A stretch of DNA of 64,000 nucleotides, taken from NCBI RefSeq assembly GCF_900177415.1, contig NZ_FXAF01000002.1, forward strand, positions 372,001-436,000, read 5' to 3'. The notes under the pieces were generated by a model. The model had not been told where the DNA came from. It searched no databases and worked only from the letters and a program-made list of their open reading frames with translations. The translations under genes were made by a program, and so were the position numbers. Each line of letters opens with the position of its first letter. Positions within the stretch are counted from its first letter, which is position 1. Positions 1 to 9,245 of the stretch are shown here, in pieces. This stretch comes from Xaviernesmea oryzae. GTDB taxonomy: Bacteria > Pseudomonadota > Alphaproteobacteria > Rhizobiales > Rhizobiaceae.

Positions 1-69
1 TCTAGGTCTGTTGATTGCGAGACCGGACGCGACCCTTCAGCCCGGCCAATTTCCTAAGCGGCGGCTGCG

Positions 70-1074
70 CTATTTCCGCATCAGCGACCGCTGCACCAGC
101 ATGGCGATGATGATGATCGCTCCCTGGATCGCGCCGATGAGATATTCGCTGACGAAGTTGGAAAGCAGCATGATGTTGCCGACGATTTCGAGAATGAAGG
201 CGCCGCAGACCGTGCCCCAGATGCGCCCGACGCCGCCGCGAAGCGCCGTGCCGCCGACGACGACCGCGGTGATCGCCTGCAGCTCCCACAGAATGCCGGT
301 CGTGGCCGAGGTGGAGCCGAGGCGCGGCACGTAGAGCAGCACCGCGACCGCGACGCAGAGGCCCTGGACGACATAGGCGATGGTGCGCACCTTCTTGACC
401 GAGATGCCGGAATAGCGGGCGACCTCCTCGTTGGAGCCGACGGCGATCACGTGCCGGCCGTAGCGGGTGCGGTAGAGCACGAAGGCGGCGAGCGCGGCCG
501 TGACGAAGATGATGACGATCGGCACCGGAACGCCGAAAACATCGCCGAAATAGACCGGCCGGTAGAGCGCCTGCAGTTCGCGGTCGCGCAGCGTGATCGC
601 CCCGCCCTGGGAAAGCCAGGTCGTCAGCCCTCGATAGATGCCCATCGTGCCGAGCGTGGCGATGAAGGGCTCGATCCCGCCGACGGTGGTGATGAGGCCG
701 TTGAAAAGCCCGCAGGCGGCGCCGAGCGCGATCGCCAGCAGCATCGCCGTGATCAGCATGAACATCGGATCGGCGATCGCACCGGAATTCATGAACAGGA
801 TCATCAGGCTCGCCACGAAGGCGACCATCGAGCCGACCGAAAGGTCGAGCCCGCCCGACGAGATCACATAGGTCGCGCCGAGCGCGATGATCGCGATGAA
901 GGCGCTGCGGGTGATGACGTTCATCAGGTTCGCGACCGAAATGAAGTTCGGATTGGCGAAATAGCCGAGCACCAGGAGCAGCGCGAGCGCGATGAACGGC
1001 GCGATCGCCGCCATGTCCCAGTCCTTCGAAGTCTTCGGCGTCTTGGCCGTCTCGGTGGCGACGGTGCTCATCAC
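70..1074 (-). CDS. Sugar ABC transporter permease, RbsC/FrcC type
   Basis: 334-residue inner-membrane permease of the ribose/xylose/fructose (CUT2) importer family. It has many hydrophobic segments and the family stretch SSGGLDLSVGSMVAF in the first third, followed by GLFNGLITTVGGIEPFIATLG and a late VVGGTALRGGVGRIWGT motif. It is the second gene of a minus-strand transcript: its start overlaps the stop of the ATPase gene by four bases, so the two are translationally coupled. No periplasmic binding protein is visible; it may lie beyond the left edge. Substrate inferred as a pentose because the operon shares an operator-like palindrome with the lacI-xylB-xylA block. XylH of rhizobia is usually longer, so ribose or another sugar remains possible. 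Confidence 0.88.
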   Translation of the reverse strand: MMSTVATETAKTPKTSKDWDMAAIAPFIALALLLVLGYFANPNFISVANLMNVITRSAFIAIIALGATYVISSGGLDLSVGSMVAFVASLMILFMNSGAIADPMFMLITAMLLAIALGAACGLFNGLITTVGGIEPFIATLGTMGIYRGLTTWLSQGGAITLRDRELQALYRPVYFGDVFGVPVPIVIIFVTAALAAFVLYRTRYGRHVIAVGSNEEVARYSGISVKKVRTIAYVVQGLCVAVAVLLYVPRLGSTSATTGILWELQAITAVVVGGTALRGGVGRIWGTVCGAFILEIVGNIMLLSNFVSEYLIGAIQGAIIIIAMLVQRSLMRK

Positions 1075-2594
1075 GCGGCCTCCCCGGATTTGACGCCTGT
1101 CGCGAACTGGACGATCTCGTTCTCGTTCATATGCTCTCCCGTCACCTCGCCGACGATCCGGCCGGACCGCATGACGAGGATGCGGTCGCAGATGCCGATC
1201 AGTTCCGGCATTTCGGAGGAGACGACGATGATCGAGCGTCCCTCCTCCGCCAGCCTGGCGATGAATTTGTAGATCTGTTCCTTGTTGCCGATGTCGATAC
1301 CACGCGTCGGCTCATCGATGATGACGATCGAGGGGTCGAGCATCATCATCTTCGCGAGCAGCAGCTTCTGCTGGTTGCCGCCGGAAAGCTGGCCGGCCAG
1401 GATATCCTTGCGGCCGGTGCGGATGTCGAAATCGCGGATCGCCTGGTCGAGCGCATCGCTCTCCCTTTTCCGGTCGATCTGCAGCGCGCCGGCGAACCTG
1501 CCGAGCGAGGCGAGCGTCAGGTTGACGCGCAGGTCCTTGGCGAGCAGCAGGCCCTTGCCCTTCCGGTCTTCGGAAAGATAGGCGATGCCGGCTTTCAGGC
1601 TCGCATGCACGTCGCGGAAATTGACCGGCTGGCCGTTGAGGCGAACGCTGCCCCGGCTCGAGCGCAGGCCGACGAGCCCCTCCATGAGCTCCGTGCGACC
1701 GGCTCCGACGAGACCGGCGAAGCCGAGGATCTCTCCCTTGCGCAGCTCGAATGACGCGTCCTGCGCGTAGCCCGGCACACTGAGGTGCCGGACCTCCAGC
1801 ACCACCTCGCGGGCTTCCGTCGCCTGGCGGTCCGGATAGAGCTTTGCGACGTCGCGGCCGACCATCAGGCGGGCCATGTCGGCGGGCTCAAGCTCGCTCG
1901 CCTCGTGCGAGGCGACGAGCCGTCCGTCGCGCAGCACCGTCACGCGGTCGGCGATCTCCTTCACCTCCGGCAGGCGGTGGGAGATGTAGAGCACGCCCAC
2001 GCCCTTGGCGCGGATATCCTTGATGACCTTGAGCAGAGCCTCGGTCTCGTGCGGCGTCAGCGACGCGGTCGGCTCGTCGAAGATGACGATGCGGTGCGGC
2101 ACGAGCAGCACGCGGGCAATCTGCACGAGCTGGCGCTGGGCGATCGACAGGCGCGAGACGATGGCGTTCGGATCGATGTCGCCGCCGAGGTCGCGGATCG
2201 CTTGTCGCGCACCCTCGTTCATGGCGCGGTCGTCGACGGAGAGACCGCGCCTGAGTTCGCGGCCGAGATAGATGTTCTGCGCGACGGTGAGGTCCGGCGC
2301 GAGCAGGATTTCCTGGTGTACCAGCACGATGCCGCGATGTTCCGCATCCACGGGGCCGGAAAAGGTGACGGCCTCGCCGTCCATCCTGATCTCGCCCCTT
2401 GTCGGCGGCTGGTTGCCGGCGAGGATCTTCATCAGCGTCGACTTGCCGGCGCCGTTCTCGCCGATGATGGCATGCACCTCGCCGGCCTGGACCGTGAGAT
2501 TGATGTCCTTCAGGACCTCGACAATGCCGAATGTCTTGGAAAGGCCCGTCGCCTCAAGAAGCGGGGCGGACGAGCTGGATGAGGCGGCGTTCAT
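1071..2594 (-). CDS. Sugar ABC transporter ATP-binding protein, RbsA/XylG type
   Basis: About 507 residues with two nucleotide-binding domains in tandem, as in RbsA/XylG/MglA. The N-terminal half has Walker A GENGAGKS and Walker B VIFDEPTASL. The C-terminal half has the degenerate Walker A GLVGAGRTELMEG, signature LSGGNQQK and Walker B VIIDEPTRGID. I chose the ATG at 2594; an upstream in-frame start at 2636 would add 14 residues unlike the family N-terminus. It powers the permease encoded immediately downstream. The upstream region carries a palindrome shared with the lacI promoter. Confidence 0.9.
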   Translation of the reverse strand: MNAASSSSSAPLLEATGLSKTFGIVEVLKDINLTVQAGEVHAIIGENGAGKSTLMKILAGNQPPTRGEIRMDGEAVTFSGPVDAEHRGIVLVHQEILLAPDLTVAQNIYLGRELRRGLSVDDRAMNEGARQAIRDLGGDIDPNAIVSRLSIAQRQLVQIARVLLVPHRIVIFDEPTASLTPHETEALLKVIKDIRAKGVGVLYISHRLPEVKEIADRVTVLRDGRLVASHEASELEPADMARLMVGRDVAKLYPDRQATEAREVVLEVRHLSVPGYAQDASFELRKGEILGFAGLVGAGRTELMEGLVGLRSSRGSVRLNGQPVNFRDVHASLKAGIAYLSEDRKGKGLLLAKDLRVNLTLASLGRFAGALQIDRKRESDALDQAIRDFDIRTGRKDILAGQLSGGNQQKLLLAKMMMLDPSIVIIDEPTRGIDIGNKEQIYKFIARLAEEGRSIIVVSSEMPELIGICDRILVMRSGRIVGEVTGEHMNENEIVQFATGVKSGEAA

Positions 2595-2719
2595 CGCCGG
2601 CCACCTGCGAAACGACAGTCGCGCACAGCCCGACACCGGACCGCCCTGAGACCGACAGCGTGTATGGAAACGATGGACTGCACCCGAACTCCTCCCGACG
2701 GAAACGCTAGCCTAGATTC

Positions 2720-2735
2720 TGAGGTACGTAAAGCA
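2720..2735. promoter_or_regulatory. Operator-like palindrome before the sugar ABC genes
   Basis: The sequence TGAGGTACGTAAAGCA is centred on TACGTA. Outward matches extend the dyad to roughly 2717-2738. Almost the same sequence lies at 10320-10335 before the lacI gene. LacI-family operators are typically even-length dyads with a central CpG, which fits. Inferred to be the binding site of the LacI regulator at 9246-10286. Confidence 0.6.
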
Positions 2736-2882
2736 GGATTCAACCCATGGCGGCGGTTGGCATCGCGACTGTCATCACAAATAAGGGTATATTGATCCGG
2801 CGGCGGGCGACCGGCTCATTCGGGACCCAATTCGAGGACATGCCCGCCGGACTTGAGGGGAGAACCCTTGGGGGGAGAAGCC

Positions 2883-4286
2883 ATGACCACCGAGACACTG
2901 TTTTCGAACGCGGCGCGCCTCGCATCCCGGTTTCGCGAATCGGCTTCCGGGCGCCCTCACCGCCCGCTGCAGGATTATGTCGATGCGGTCCGGGCCTTTT
3001 CCGACGACCTGCCGGATCGGGGAACCGATATGGAGGAGGTCCTCGAACTGCTTGTGGAAAAGGCGGAACCCGGGCTCCACCTGATGACCGGCACCCGTTT
3101 CTTCGGCTGGGTCATCGGCGGTTCCCATCCGATGGGCGTGGCGGCCGATTTCCTGACGAGCGCCTGGGGACAGAATGCCGGAAACCATACGGCGTCTCCG
3201 GCCGCAGCCGCGGTCGAGCTGATCGCCGCGCGCTGGCTGCTCGACGTCCTTTCCCTGCCGCGCGGCTGCTCCGTCGGTTTCGTGACCGGCGCGACGGTCG
3301 CCAATTTCACGTGCCTGGCGGCCGCGCGGGGCGAAGTGCTGCGGAATGCCGGCTGGGACTGCGATGCCGACGGCCTGTTCGGCGCGCCGCCGATCACCGT
3401 GCTGATCGGAGACGATGCGCACACCACCGTCTTCTCCGCCCTTCAGTTCCTGGGACTCGGCCATGATCGCGTGGTCCGGATTGCGACGGACGATCAGGGC
3501 AGGATCGACAACGCATCCTTTGCCCGGTCCGTTGCACGGGTGGACGGCCCGGTGATCGCCATTCTTCAGGCTGGCCAGATCAATACCGGCGCCTTTGACG
3601 ACTTCGCCACGCTTATACCGCTGGCGAGGGAAAAGAACGCGTGGGTGCATGTCGACGGGGCATTCGGGCTCTGGGCGGCCGCTTCGCCGCGAACACGCCA
3701 TCTGGCCCGCGATATCGGGGATGCCGACAGCTGGGCCACCGACGGCCACAAATGGCTGCAGACACCTTACGACAGCGGTTATGCGATCGTGAGAAAGGAA
3801 GAAGCCCACCGGCGCGCCATGACGATTGCCGCGAGTTACCTGCCGCTCGCCGAAGAAGGCGAACGCGATCCGTCCCACTACGTGCCGGAACTTTCCCGGC
3901 GGGCCCGGGGATTTGCGACATGGGCGATGATGAAGCATCTGGGGCGCGACGGAATAGCCGCCCTGGTCGAAAACGCCTGCGATGCCGCCGCCGTGCTGGC
4001 CGACAGGCTCTCGACCGAACCCGGAATTGCGATTGCCAACAAGGTGGTGCTCAATCAGGTCGTCGTGCGTTTCGGAAGCGGCCTGCCGCAGGAAGAGGGC
4101 GACCGGCTGACGAAAAGAACGGTTTCCAGGCTGCAGCAGGAAGGATCGGTCTTCGCAGGAGCAGCGACCTGGCGGGGCCGGCAGGTAATGCGCCTGTCGG
4201 TCTGCAACTACCAGACGACGGCGGCAGAGGCCGCGAATGCCGCCCGGACGATCATCGAGGCCTACCGCGCCGAAAAGATCGGCTGA
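2883..4286 (+). CDS. Pyridoxal-phosphate-dependent group II decarboxylase
   Basis: 467 residues, start ATG at 2883 preceded by GGGGAGAAGCC. The protein matches the group II amino acid decarboxylase fold (DOPA/tryptophan/glutamate decarboxylase-like). The PLP lysine is in TDGHKWLQTPYDSG (about Lys290), preceded by HVDGAFGLW with the pyridine-binding aspartate at about 258. An early GRPHRPLQDYVDAV segment and SPAAAAVELIAARWLLD around 105-121 also fit the family. It stands alone between the ABC operon, which diverges from it, and a convergent LysR gene. The substrate cannot be named; an aromatic amino acid or a 2,4-diaminobutyrate-type substrate are both possible. Confidence 0.82.
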   Translation: MTTETLFSNAARLASRFRESASGRPHRPLQDYVDAVRAFSDDLPDRGTDMEEVLELLVEKAEPGLHLMTGTRFFGWVIGGSHPMGVAADFLTSAWGQNAGNHTASPAAAAVELIAARWLLDVLSLPRGCSVGFVTGATVANFTCLAAARGEVLRNAGWDCDADGLFGAPPITVLIGDDAHTTVFSALQFLGLGHDRVVRIATDDQGRIDNASFARSVARVDGPVIAILQAGQINTGAFDDFATLIPLAREKNAWVHVDGAFGLWAAASPRTRHLARDIGDADSWATDGHKWLQTPYDSGYAIVRKEEAHRRAMTIAASYLPLAEEGERDPSHYVPELSRRARGFATWAMMKHLGRDGIAALVENACDAAAVLADRLSTEPGIAIANKVVLNQVVVRFGSGLPQEEGDRLTKRTVSRLQQEGSVFAGAATWRGRQVMRLSVCNYQTTAAEAANAARTIIEAYRAEKIG

Positions 4287-5176
4287 GCCTTGACGAAGTC
4301 GATGAACGCCCTGAGCGGCGCCGGAACCAGCCGCCGGCCGGGATAATAGAGGAACGGGCCTGAAAACCGCAGCCACCAAGGCTCCAGCACCGGCTCCAGC
4401 GCACCGCTGTCGAAGTGCGGACGCAGCCATTCCTCGAACAGGGCCACGACGCCGAGCCCCGACACCGCCGCGTCGATCGCGAGATCGCTTGCTCCCCCCG
4501 CCTGGACGATGAGCGGGCCTGTCGGATCGACGACGACGAGCTCGCCGTCCTTCTCGAACTCCCAGGGAGGCATTCGGCCGCTTGAGAAACGGTGGCGCAG
4601 GCAGGTATGGCGCAAAAGGTCACGGGGATGCTCGGGCCGCCCGTGACGATCCAAATAGGTGGGCGATGCGGCGGCGGCAAAACACTGAACCCTCGGGCCG
4701 ATCGGCACGGCGATCATGTCCTGTTCCAGCCGCTCTTCATAACGGATGCCTGCGTCGCAGCCCGCCTTCAGGACATCGACGAAGTTCTCGTCCGTCATCA
4801 CCTCCAGACGCACATCGGGATAGGCCTTGAGAAATTCCGGCACGATATGCGGCAGCACGAGCCGGGCGGCGCTGGCGGGCACGTTGAGGCGAAGCGAACC
4901 GACCGGCCGGTCGCGATAGCCGTTCACCACGTCGAGTGCCGCTTCCATCTCGTCGAACGCCGGGCCGACCCGCTCCAACAGCCCTTGACCGGCTTCGGTG
5001 GCGATGACGCTGCGCGTGGTTCTGTTCAGCAGCCGCACGCCGAGCTTCGTTTCAAGACGCCTGACGGCCTCGCTGAGGCTGGAGGCGCTGGCGTCGGATG
5101 AGCGCGCCGCCTCCCGAAAGCCACCGGCCCGCGCCACCGCAACGAAAGCCTCAAGATCGCTCGTCTCGATTTTCAT
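4262..5176 (-). CDS. LysR-family transcriptional regulator
   Basis: 304 residues. The N-terminal winged helix MKIETSDLEAFVAVARAGGFREAARSS leads into the SLSEAVRRLETKLGVRLLNRTTR recognition region, and a LysR substrate-binding domain follows (GSLRLNVPASAARLVLPHIVPEF). Length and layout are normal for the family. It overlaps the 3' end of the decarboxylase gene by about 25 bases on the opposite strand and is divergent from the aldo/keto reductase gene with a 93-base gap. The usual LysR logic makes that reductase its likely target. Confidence 0.9.
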   Translation of the reverse strand: MKIETSDLEAFVAVARAGGFREAARSSDASASSLSEAVRRLETKLGVRLLNRTTRSVIATEAGQGLLERVGPAFDEMEAALDVVNGYRDRPVGSLRLNVPASAARLVLPHIVPEFLKAYPDVRLEVMTDENFVDVLKAGCDAGIRYEERLEQDMIAVPIGPRVQCFAAAASPTYLDRHGRPEHPRDLLRHTCLRHRFSSGRMPPWEFEKDGELVVVDPTGPLIVQAGGASDLAIDAAVSGLGVVALFEEWLRPHFDSGALEPVLEPWWLRFSGPFLYYPGRRLVPAPLRAFIDFVKAQPIFSAR

Positions 5177-5269
5177 TGTTCGCCGCTCCGCACAACCCGT
5201 CCGAATTGTAGCGCCTTATCCCGCCTATCACCAACCTCTATCTTTTGCCCATCAGCAAAGGAGACTCCC

Positions 5270-6136
5270 ATGACCCTCGACACCGTCGGAACATTTTCAC
5301 TCGGCGACCGCACCGTGAAACGGCTCGGCTACGGCGCCATGCAGCTCGCAGGCCCCGGCGTTTTCGGGCCGCCCAAGGACCGCGCCGCCGCCGTTGCCGT
5401 GCTCCGCGCCGCGATCGAGGCAGGCGTCGACCATATCGACACGAGCGACTTCTACGGACCGCACGTCACCAACCAGATCATCCGCGAGGCCCTTCACCCC
5501 TATCCGGATAATCTCACCATCGTCACCAAGGTATCGGCCAGGCGCGGCCCGAATGCCGAATGGCTCCCGGCCATGTCCAAGGAAGAGCTGACCGCTGCCG
5601 TCCACGACAACCTCCGCAATCTTGGCGTGGACGTCATCGACGTGGTCAATTTCCGCTCCATGCTCGACGTGCACGGCCCGGCGGAAGGATCGATCGAGGA
5701 GCAGGTGACGGTGCTTGCAGACCTGCAGCGTCAGGGCCTGATCCGCCATATCGGCCTTTCCAACGTCACCGCGAAGCAGGTCGCCGACAGCCGCAAGATC
5801 ACCGAGATCGTCTGCGTCCAGAACATGTACAACGTCGCCCAGCGGCAGGACGACGCCCTGATCGACCAGCTCGCCGAGGAAGGCATTGCCTACGTGCCCT
5901 TCTTCCCGCTCGGCGGCTTCTCGCCGCTCCAGTCCTCGACATTGAATGCCGTCACCGAGGGGCTCGGTGCGAAGCCGATGCAGGTGGCGCTTGCCTGGCT
6001 CCTGCGCCGGTCGCCGAACATCCTGCTGATCCCCGGCACGTCTTCCGTCGCGCACCTGAAGGAAAACCTCGCGGCCGCGGTACTCGACCTGCCGGACGGC
6101 GTCGTTCGCGAACTAGATGGGATTGGCGGCAAGTAG
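5270..6136 (+). CDS. Aldo/keto reductase
   Basis: 288 residues with the AKR fold: GYGAMQLAGPGVFGPPKD near the N-terminus, VDHIDTSDFYGPHVTN containing the catalytic Asp and Tyr, IGLSNVTAKQV and a late ILLIPGTSSVAHLKENL NADPH-binding segment. The start is ATG at 5270 with AAAGGAGACTCCC as ribosome-binding site. Divergent from the LysR gene and probably controlled by it. The carbonyl substrate is unknown; the family reduces aldehydes and ketones with NADPH in the cytosol. Confidence 0.9.
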   Translation: MTLDTVGTFSLGDRTVKRLGYGAMQLAGPGVFGPPKDRAAAVAVLRAAIEAGVDHIDTSDFYGPHVTNQIIREALHPYPDNLTIVTKVSARRGPNAEWLPAMSKEELTAAVHDNLRNLGVDVIDVVNFRSMLDVHGPAEGSIEEQVTVLADLQRQGLIRHIGLSNVTAKQVADSRKITEIVCVQNMYNVAQRQDDALIDQLAEEGIAYVPFFPLGGFSPLQSSTLNAVTEGLGAKPMQVALAWLLRRSPNILLIPGTSSVAHLKENLAAAVLDLPDGVVRELDGIGGK

Positions 6137-6149
6137 GCTGCGTGATGAA

Positions 6150-6278
6150 CCTACCCTCCCCTTGAGGGGGAGGGTCGGACCGAAGGTCCGGGGTGGGGTG
6201 ACGGGCGCGCTCTACAACGTGTCACCCCCACCCATCGCTACGCGATGACCTCCCCCCTCAAGGGGGAGGTGTCTGCTC
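6150..6278. repeat. Rhizobial palindromic intergenic repeat, two inverted copies
   Basis: Between the reductase and xylA lies a GC-rich module with CCCCTTGAGGGGGAGG-type stems and a GGACCGAAGGTCC hairpin. A second module follows in inverted orientation (GTCACCCCCACCC onwards). Related modules occur at 15006-15150, 19284-19410 and 62970-63000. This resembles the short dispersed repeats of rhizobial genomes and fills the gap between two convergent genes. Confidence 0.75.
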
Positions 6279-6280
6279 CC

Positions 6281-7591
6281 TCACACGTACCTGTTGACGA
6301 CGTTTTCCAGATATTCCTGGCGGCCGGAGACCGGCTCCGGGTTGATGTTGTTCTTCTCCACCCAGGAGGCGATGTCGTCGAGCTTGTACTCGCCGCGCAG
6401 CATCTTCTGGTATTCGGGGCTGTCCCACTTCTCGTAACGGGCGTCGAGCGGGGTCTTCAGCGCGCCGTCGTCCAGCATCCTGACCGCAGCCTTGAGGCCG
6501 CGGGCGCAGCAATCCATGCCGCCGATATGGCCGATCAGCAGGTCCTGCGGATCGAGCGACTGGCGGCGCAGCTTGGCGTCGAAGTTCGTGCCGCCGTTCC
6601 TGAACCCGCCGCCCGCGAGGATGTGGTAATAGGCGAGCGCCATTTCCGGCACGTTGTTCGGGAACTGGTCGGTATCCCAGCCGGACTGCATGTCGTTGCG
6701 GTTCATGTCGATCGAACCGAAGATGCCGAACGTGTTCGCCATGGCGATCTCGTGCTCGAAGGAATGGCCGGCAAGGATCGCGTGGCCCTGTTCGATATTG
6801 ACCTTAACCTCCTTTTCGAGCCCGTTCTTCTGCAGGAAGGCATAGACGGTCGAGACGTCGTAGTCGTACTGGTGCTTGGTCGGCTCCTGCGGCTTCGGCT
6901 CGATCAGGATCGTGCCTTCGAAACCGATCTTATACTTGTATTCGACCACCAGGTTCAGGAAGCGGCCGAGCTGGTCGAGCTCGCGGGTGAAATCGGTGTT
7001 GAGAATGGTCTCGTAGCCCTCGCGGCCGCCCCAGAGCACGTAGTTGACGCCGCCGAGACGCTTGGTGGCATCGAGGCAGGTCTTCACGGTCGCCGCGGCG
7101 AAAGCGAAGACGTCGGGGTCCGGATTGGTGGCGGCACCCGCCATGTAGCGGCGGTTGGAGAAGAGGTTCGCCGTGCCCCAGAGCAGCTTCACGCCGGTTT
7201 CCGCCTGCTTCTTCTCGAAGTAATCAACGATCTCGTTGAGGTTCTTCGTGTTTTCAGCGAAGTTGTTGCCTTCCGGGCGAACGTCGGCGTCGTGGAAGCA
7301 ATAGAACGGCGCGCCGAGCAACTGGAAGAATTCGAAGGCGACGTCGGCCTTCATCTTCGCCGCTTCCATCGTGTCGGAAAACCAGGGGCGCAGGAAGGTC
7401 TGGCCGCCGAACGGATCGCCGCCCGGCCATGTGAAGGTGTGCCAATAGGCGACCGCGAAGCGCAGATGGTCCTCCATGCGCTTGCCGGCGACGATCTCAT
7501 CCGGATTGTAATGGCGGAAAGCGAGCGGATTGGTGCTCTCCGGACCTTCGTATCTGATCTTCTGGATGTCTCCGAAAAAGCCTGTGGTCAT
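6281..7591 (-). CDS. xylA: Xylose isomerase
   Basis: 436 residues converting D-xylose to D-xylulose in the cytosol. Metal-binding and catalytic segments are visible: [17 protein letters not shown] text ([13 protein letters not shown]) with the catalytic His and Asp, [46 protein letters not shown] with metal-ligand Glu and His, and GSIDMNRND. The length is normal for the long (class II) xylose isomerases. It lies downstream of xylB on the same strand, separated by 172 bases that are largely a palindromic repeat, so expression may be uncoupled from xylB. Confidence 0.97.
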   Translation of the reverse strand: MTTGFFGDIQKIRYEGPESTNPLAFRHYNPDEIVAGKRMEDHLRFAVAYWHTFTWPGGDPFGGQTFLRPWFSDTMEAAKMKADVAFEFFQLLGAPFYCFHDADVRPEGNNFAENTKNLNEIVDYFEKKQAETGVKLLWGTANLFSNRRYMAGAATNPDPDVFAFAAATVKTCLDATKRLGGVNYVLWGGREGYETILNTDFTRELDQLGRFLNLVVEYKYKIGFEGTILIEPKPQEPTKHQYDYDVSTVYAFLQKNGLEKEVKVNIEQGHAILAGHSFEHEIAMANTFGIFGSIDMNRNDMQSGWDTDQFPNNVPEMALAYYHILAGGGFRNGGTNFDAKLRRQSLDPQDLLIGHIGGMDCCARGLKAAVRMLDDGALKTPLDARYEKWDSPEYQKMLRGEYKLDDIASWVEKNNINPEPVSGRQEYLENVVNRYV

Positions 7592-7637
7592 GGTAGGTTC
7601 CTCCTTGGGATAAGATTGTCGGTTGGTGAGCAGGCCC

Positions 7638-7762
7638 CCTCATCCGCCTGCCGGCACCTTCTCCCCGCCGGGGAGAAGGGATTTGCAGCGGCGCCTCCGT
7701 CCCCTTCTCCCCTCGGGGGAGAAGGTGGCCCGAAGGGCCGGATGAGGGGGGCCTTTCAAATT
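7638..7762. repeat. Palindromic intergenic repeat between xylB and xylA
   Basis: Two hairpins of the CACCTTCTCCCC/GGGGAGAAGG type, flanked by CCCCCTCATCCG and its complement CGGATGAGGGGG. The whole 125-base block forms a large imperfect inverted repeat. The same module type is found at 20946-21127, 27909-28055 and 63070-63200. It could act as an mRNA-stabilising or processing element between xylB and xylA. Confidence 0.75.
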
Positions 7763-7763
7763 C

Positions 7764-9218
7764 TCAATGCGCCAGCGCCTTCAGCGCCGGATAAGCCGCC
7801 CGATACCGCCCGTAAGCGACCTCGTAGGCATCCGAGAGAGCCGCGACCGGCTCGATCGTCTCCTCCGTCTTCGGCGCCGTGCAGACCGCGAGCGGATCGG
7901 CGCCGGTCGCGGCGATCAGGCCGAGCCGGGCCGCACCGAAAGCCGCGCCGAAATCGCCGTCCGCCGGGATATCTACCGGCACCCCGAGCGAGGTCGCGAT
8001 CGATTGCAGCCAGTAGCGCGAGCGCGAGCCGCCGCCGATCGCGGTGACGCGGGAAATCGAGGTGCCGGCGGATTTCAGGGCCTCCAGGTTGTCGCGGATC
8101 GCGAAGGTGACGCCTTCGAGCACCGCCTGGGTCAGCACCGCACGGCTCGATTCGTGCCCGAGGCCGATGAAGGCGCCGCGGATCTCCGCATCGTTGTGCG
8201 GCGTGCGCTCGCCGGAAAGATAGGGCAGGAAGGTGACGCCGGTCGGCGCCTTGAGCGTGTCGCCCAGCTCCCCGGCCAGCTCGGCGGCGGATTTTCCCGC
8301 GACATGCGAATACCAGTTGAGCGCGTCGGTGGCCGACAGGATGACGCCCATCTGGTGCCAGGTCCTCGGCAGGGCATGGCAGAAGGCGTGCACGGCGCTT
8401 TCCGGCTTCGGCAGATAGGAGGCGTTGGCGGCGAAAAGCACGCCGGACGTGCCGAGCGAGACGAAGGCATGCCCCTCGCCCACCGTGCCCATGCCGCAGG
8501 CGGACGCCGCATTGTCGCCCGCCCCGCCGGCGATGACCACATCACCGGAAATGCCCCAGGCCGAGGCGAGCTCCCGGCGCAGCTTGCCGGCCTGCTCGGT
8601 GCCTTCCACCAGCAACGGCATCTGTTTCTCCGAAAGGCCGGTGGCGGCGAGAAGCTCGGGCGACCATTTTCTGGCACCCGTGTCGAGCCATGAGGTGCCC
8701 GCCGAATCCGACATTTCGGAAATGTGCTCGCCGGCAAGCCAGAGACGCAAAAAATCCTTCGGCAACAGGACCTTGGCGACTTTTGCGAAGATTTCGGGTT
8801 CGTGCTTCTTCACCCAGACGAGTTTCGGCGCCGTGAAGCCCGGAAAGACGATGTTGCCCGTGATCCTGCGGAACCGGGGATCGGCATCGAGGGCAGCGGC
8901 TTCTTCATGGGAGCGCGTGTCGTTCCAGAGGATGCAGGGGCGCAGCACCTTGTCCTCGGCGTCGAGCAGCGTGGCGCCATGCATCTGGCCGGACAGGCCG
9001 ATGCCCTTCACGGCGGCAAGCTCCTTCGGGAACTTCGCCTTGAGGCCGGCGACGGCCTCCTCGGTCGCGCGGATCCAGTGGGCCGGGTCCTGTTCCGACC
9101 AGCCGGAATGCGGGCGGGAGACGTCGAGCGCGCCGCTCGCCGAGCCGACGATCTTCTGATCGCCGCCGATCAGCATCGCCTTGACGCCCGACGTGCCGAG
9201 ATCGAGACCCAGATACAT
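7764..9218 (-). CDS. xylB: Xylulokinase
   Basis: 484 residues of the FGGY kinase family. The N-terminal phosphate motif is YLGLDLGTSGVKAMLI, LSGQMHGATLLD follows at about residue 75, and VIAGGAGDNAASACGMG and TAIGGGSRSRYWLQ form the second phosphate and adenosine motifs. It phosphorylates D-xylulose to xylulose 5-phosphate, completing entry into the pentose phosphate pathway after XylA. The gene lies 27 bases after the lacI stop, so lacI-xylB(-xylA) probably form one transcript. Confidence 0.96.
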   Translation of the reverse strand: MYLGLDLGTSGVKAMLIGGDQKIVGSASGALDVSRPHSGWSEQDPAHWIRATEEAVAGLKAKFPKELAAVKGIGLSGQMHGATLLDAEDKVLRPCILWNDTRSHEEAAALDADPRFRRITGNIVFPGFTAPKLVWVKKHEPEIFAKVAKVLLPKDFLRLWLAGEHISEMSDSAGTSWLDTGARKWSPELLAATGLSEKQMPLLVEGTEQAGKLRRELASAWGISGDVVIAGGAGDNAASACGMGTVGEGHAFVSLGTSGVLFAANASYLPKPESAVHAFCHALPRTWHQMGVILSATDALNWYSHVAGKSAAELAGELGDTLKAPTGVTFLPYLSGERTPHNDAEIRGAFIGLGHESSRAVLTQAVLEGVTFAIRDNLEALKSAGTSISRVTAIGGGSRSRYWLQSIATSLGVPVDIPADGDFGAAFGAARLGLIAATGADPLAVCTAPKTEETIEPVAALSDAYEVAYGRYRAAYPALKALAH

Positions 9219-9245
9219 GGTGCTTCTCCTTTGTGCCTCTGCTTC

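Noticed and set aside
1..69. A possible third gene of the sugar ABC operon at the left edge
   Set aside because: Only 69 bases remain after the permease stop and no start with a ribosome-binding site is seen; a binding-protein gene may lie further left but cannot be supported here.
6245..8047. A 600-codon plus-strand frame opposite xylA and part of xylB
   Set aside because: The opposite strand encodes clear xylose isomerase and xylulokinase with complete motifs; the plus-strand product has no recognisable domain and crosses the repeat block.
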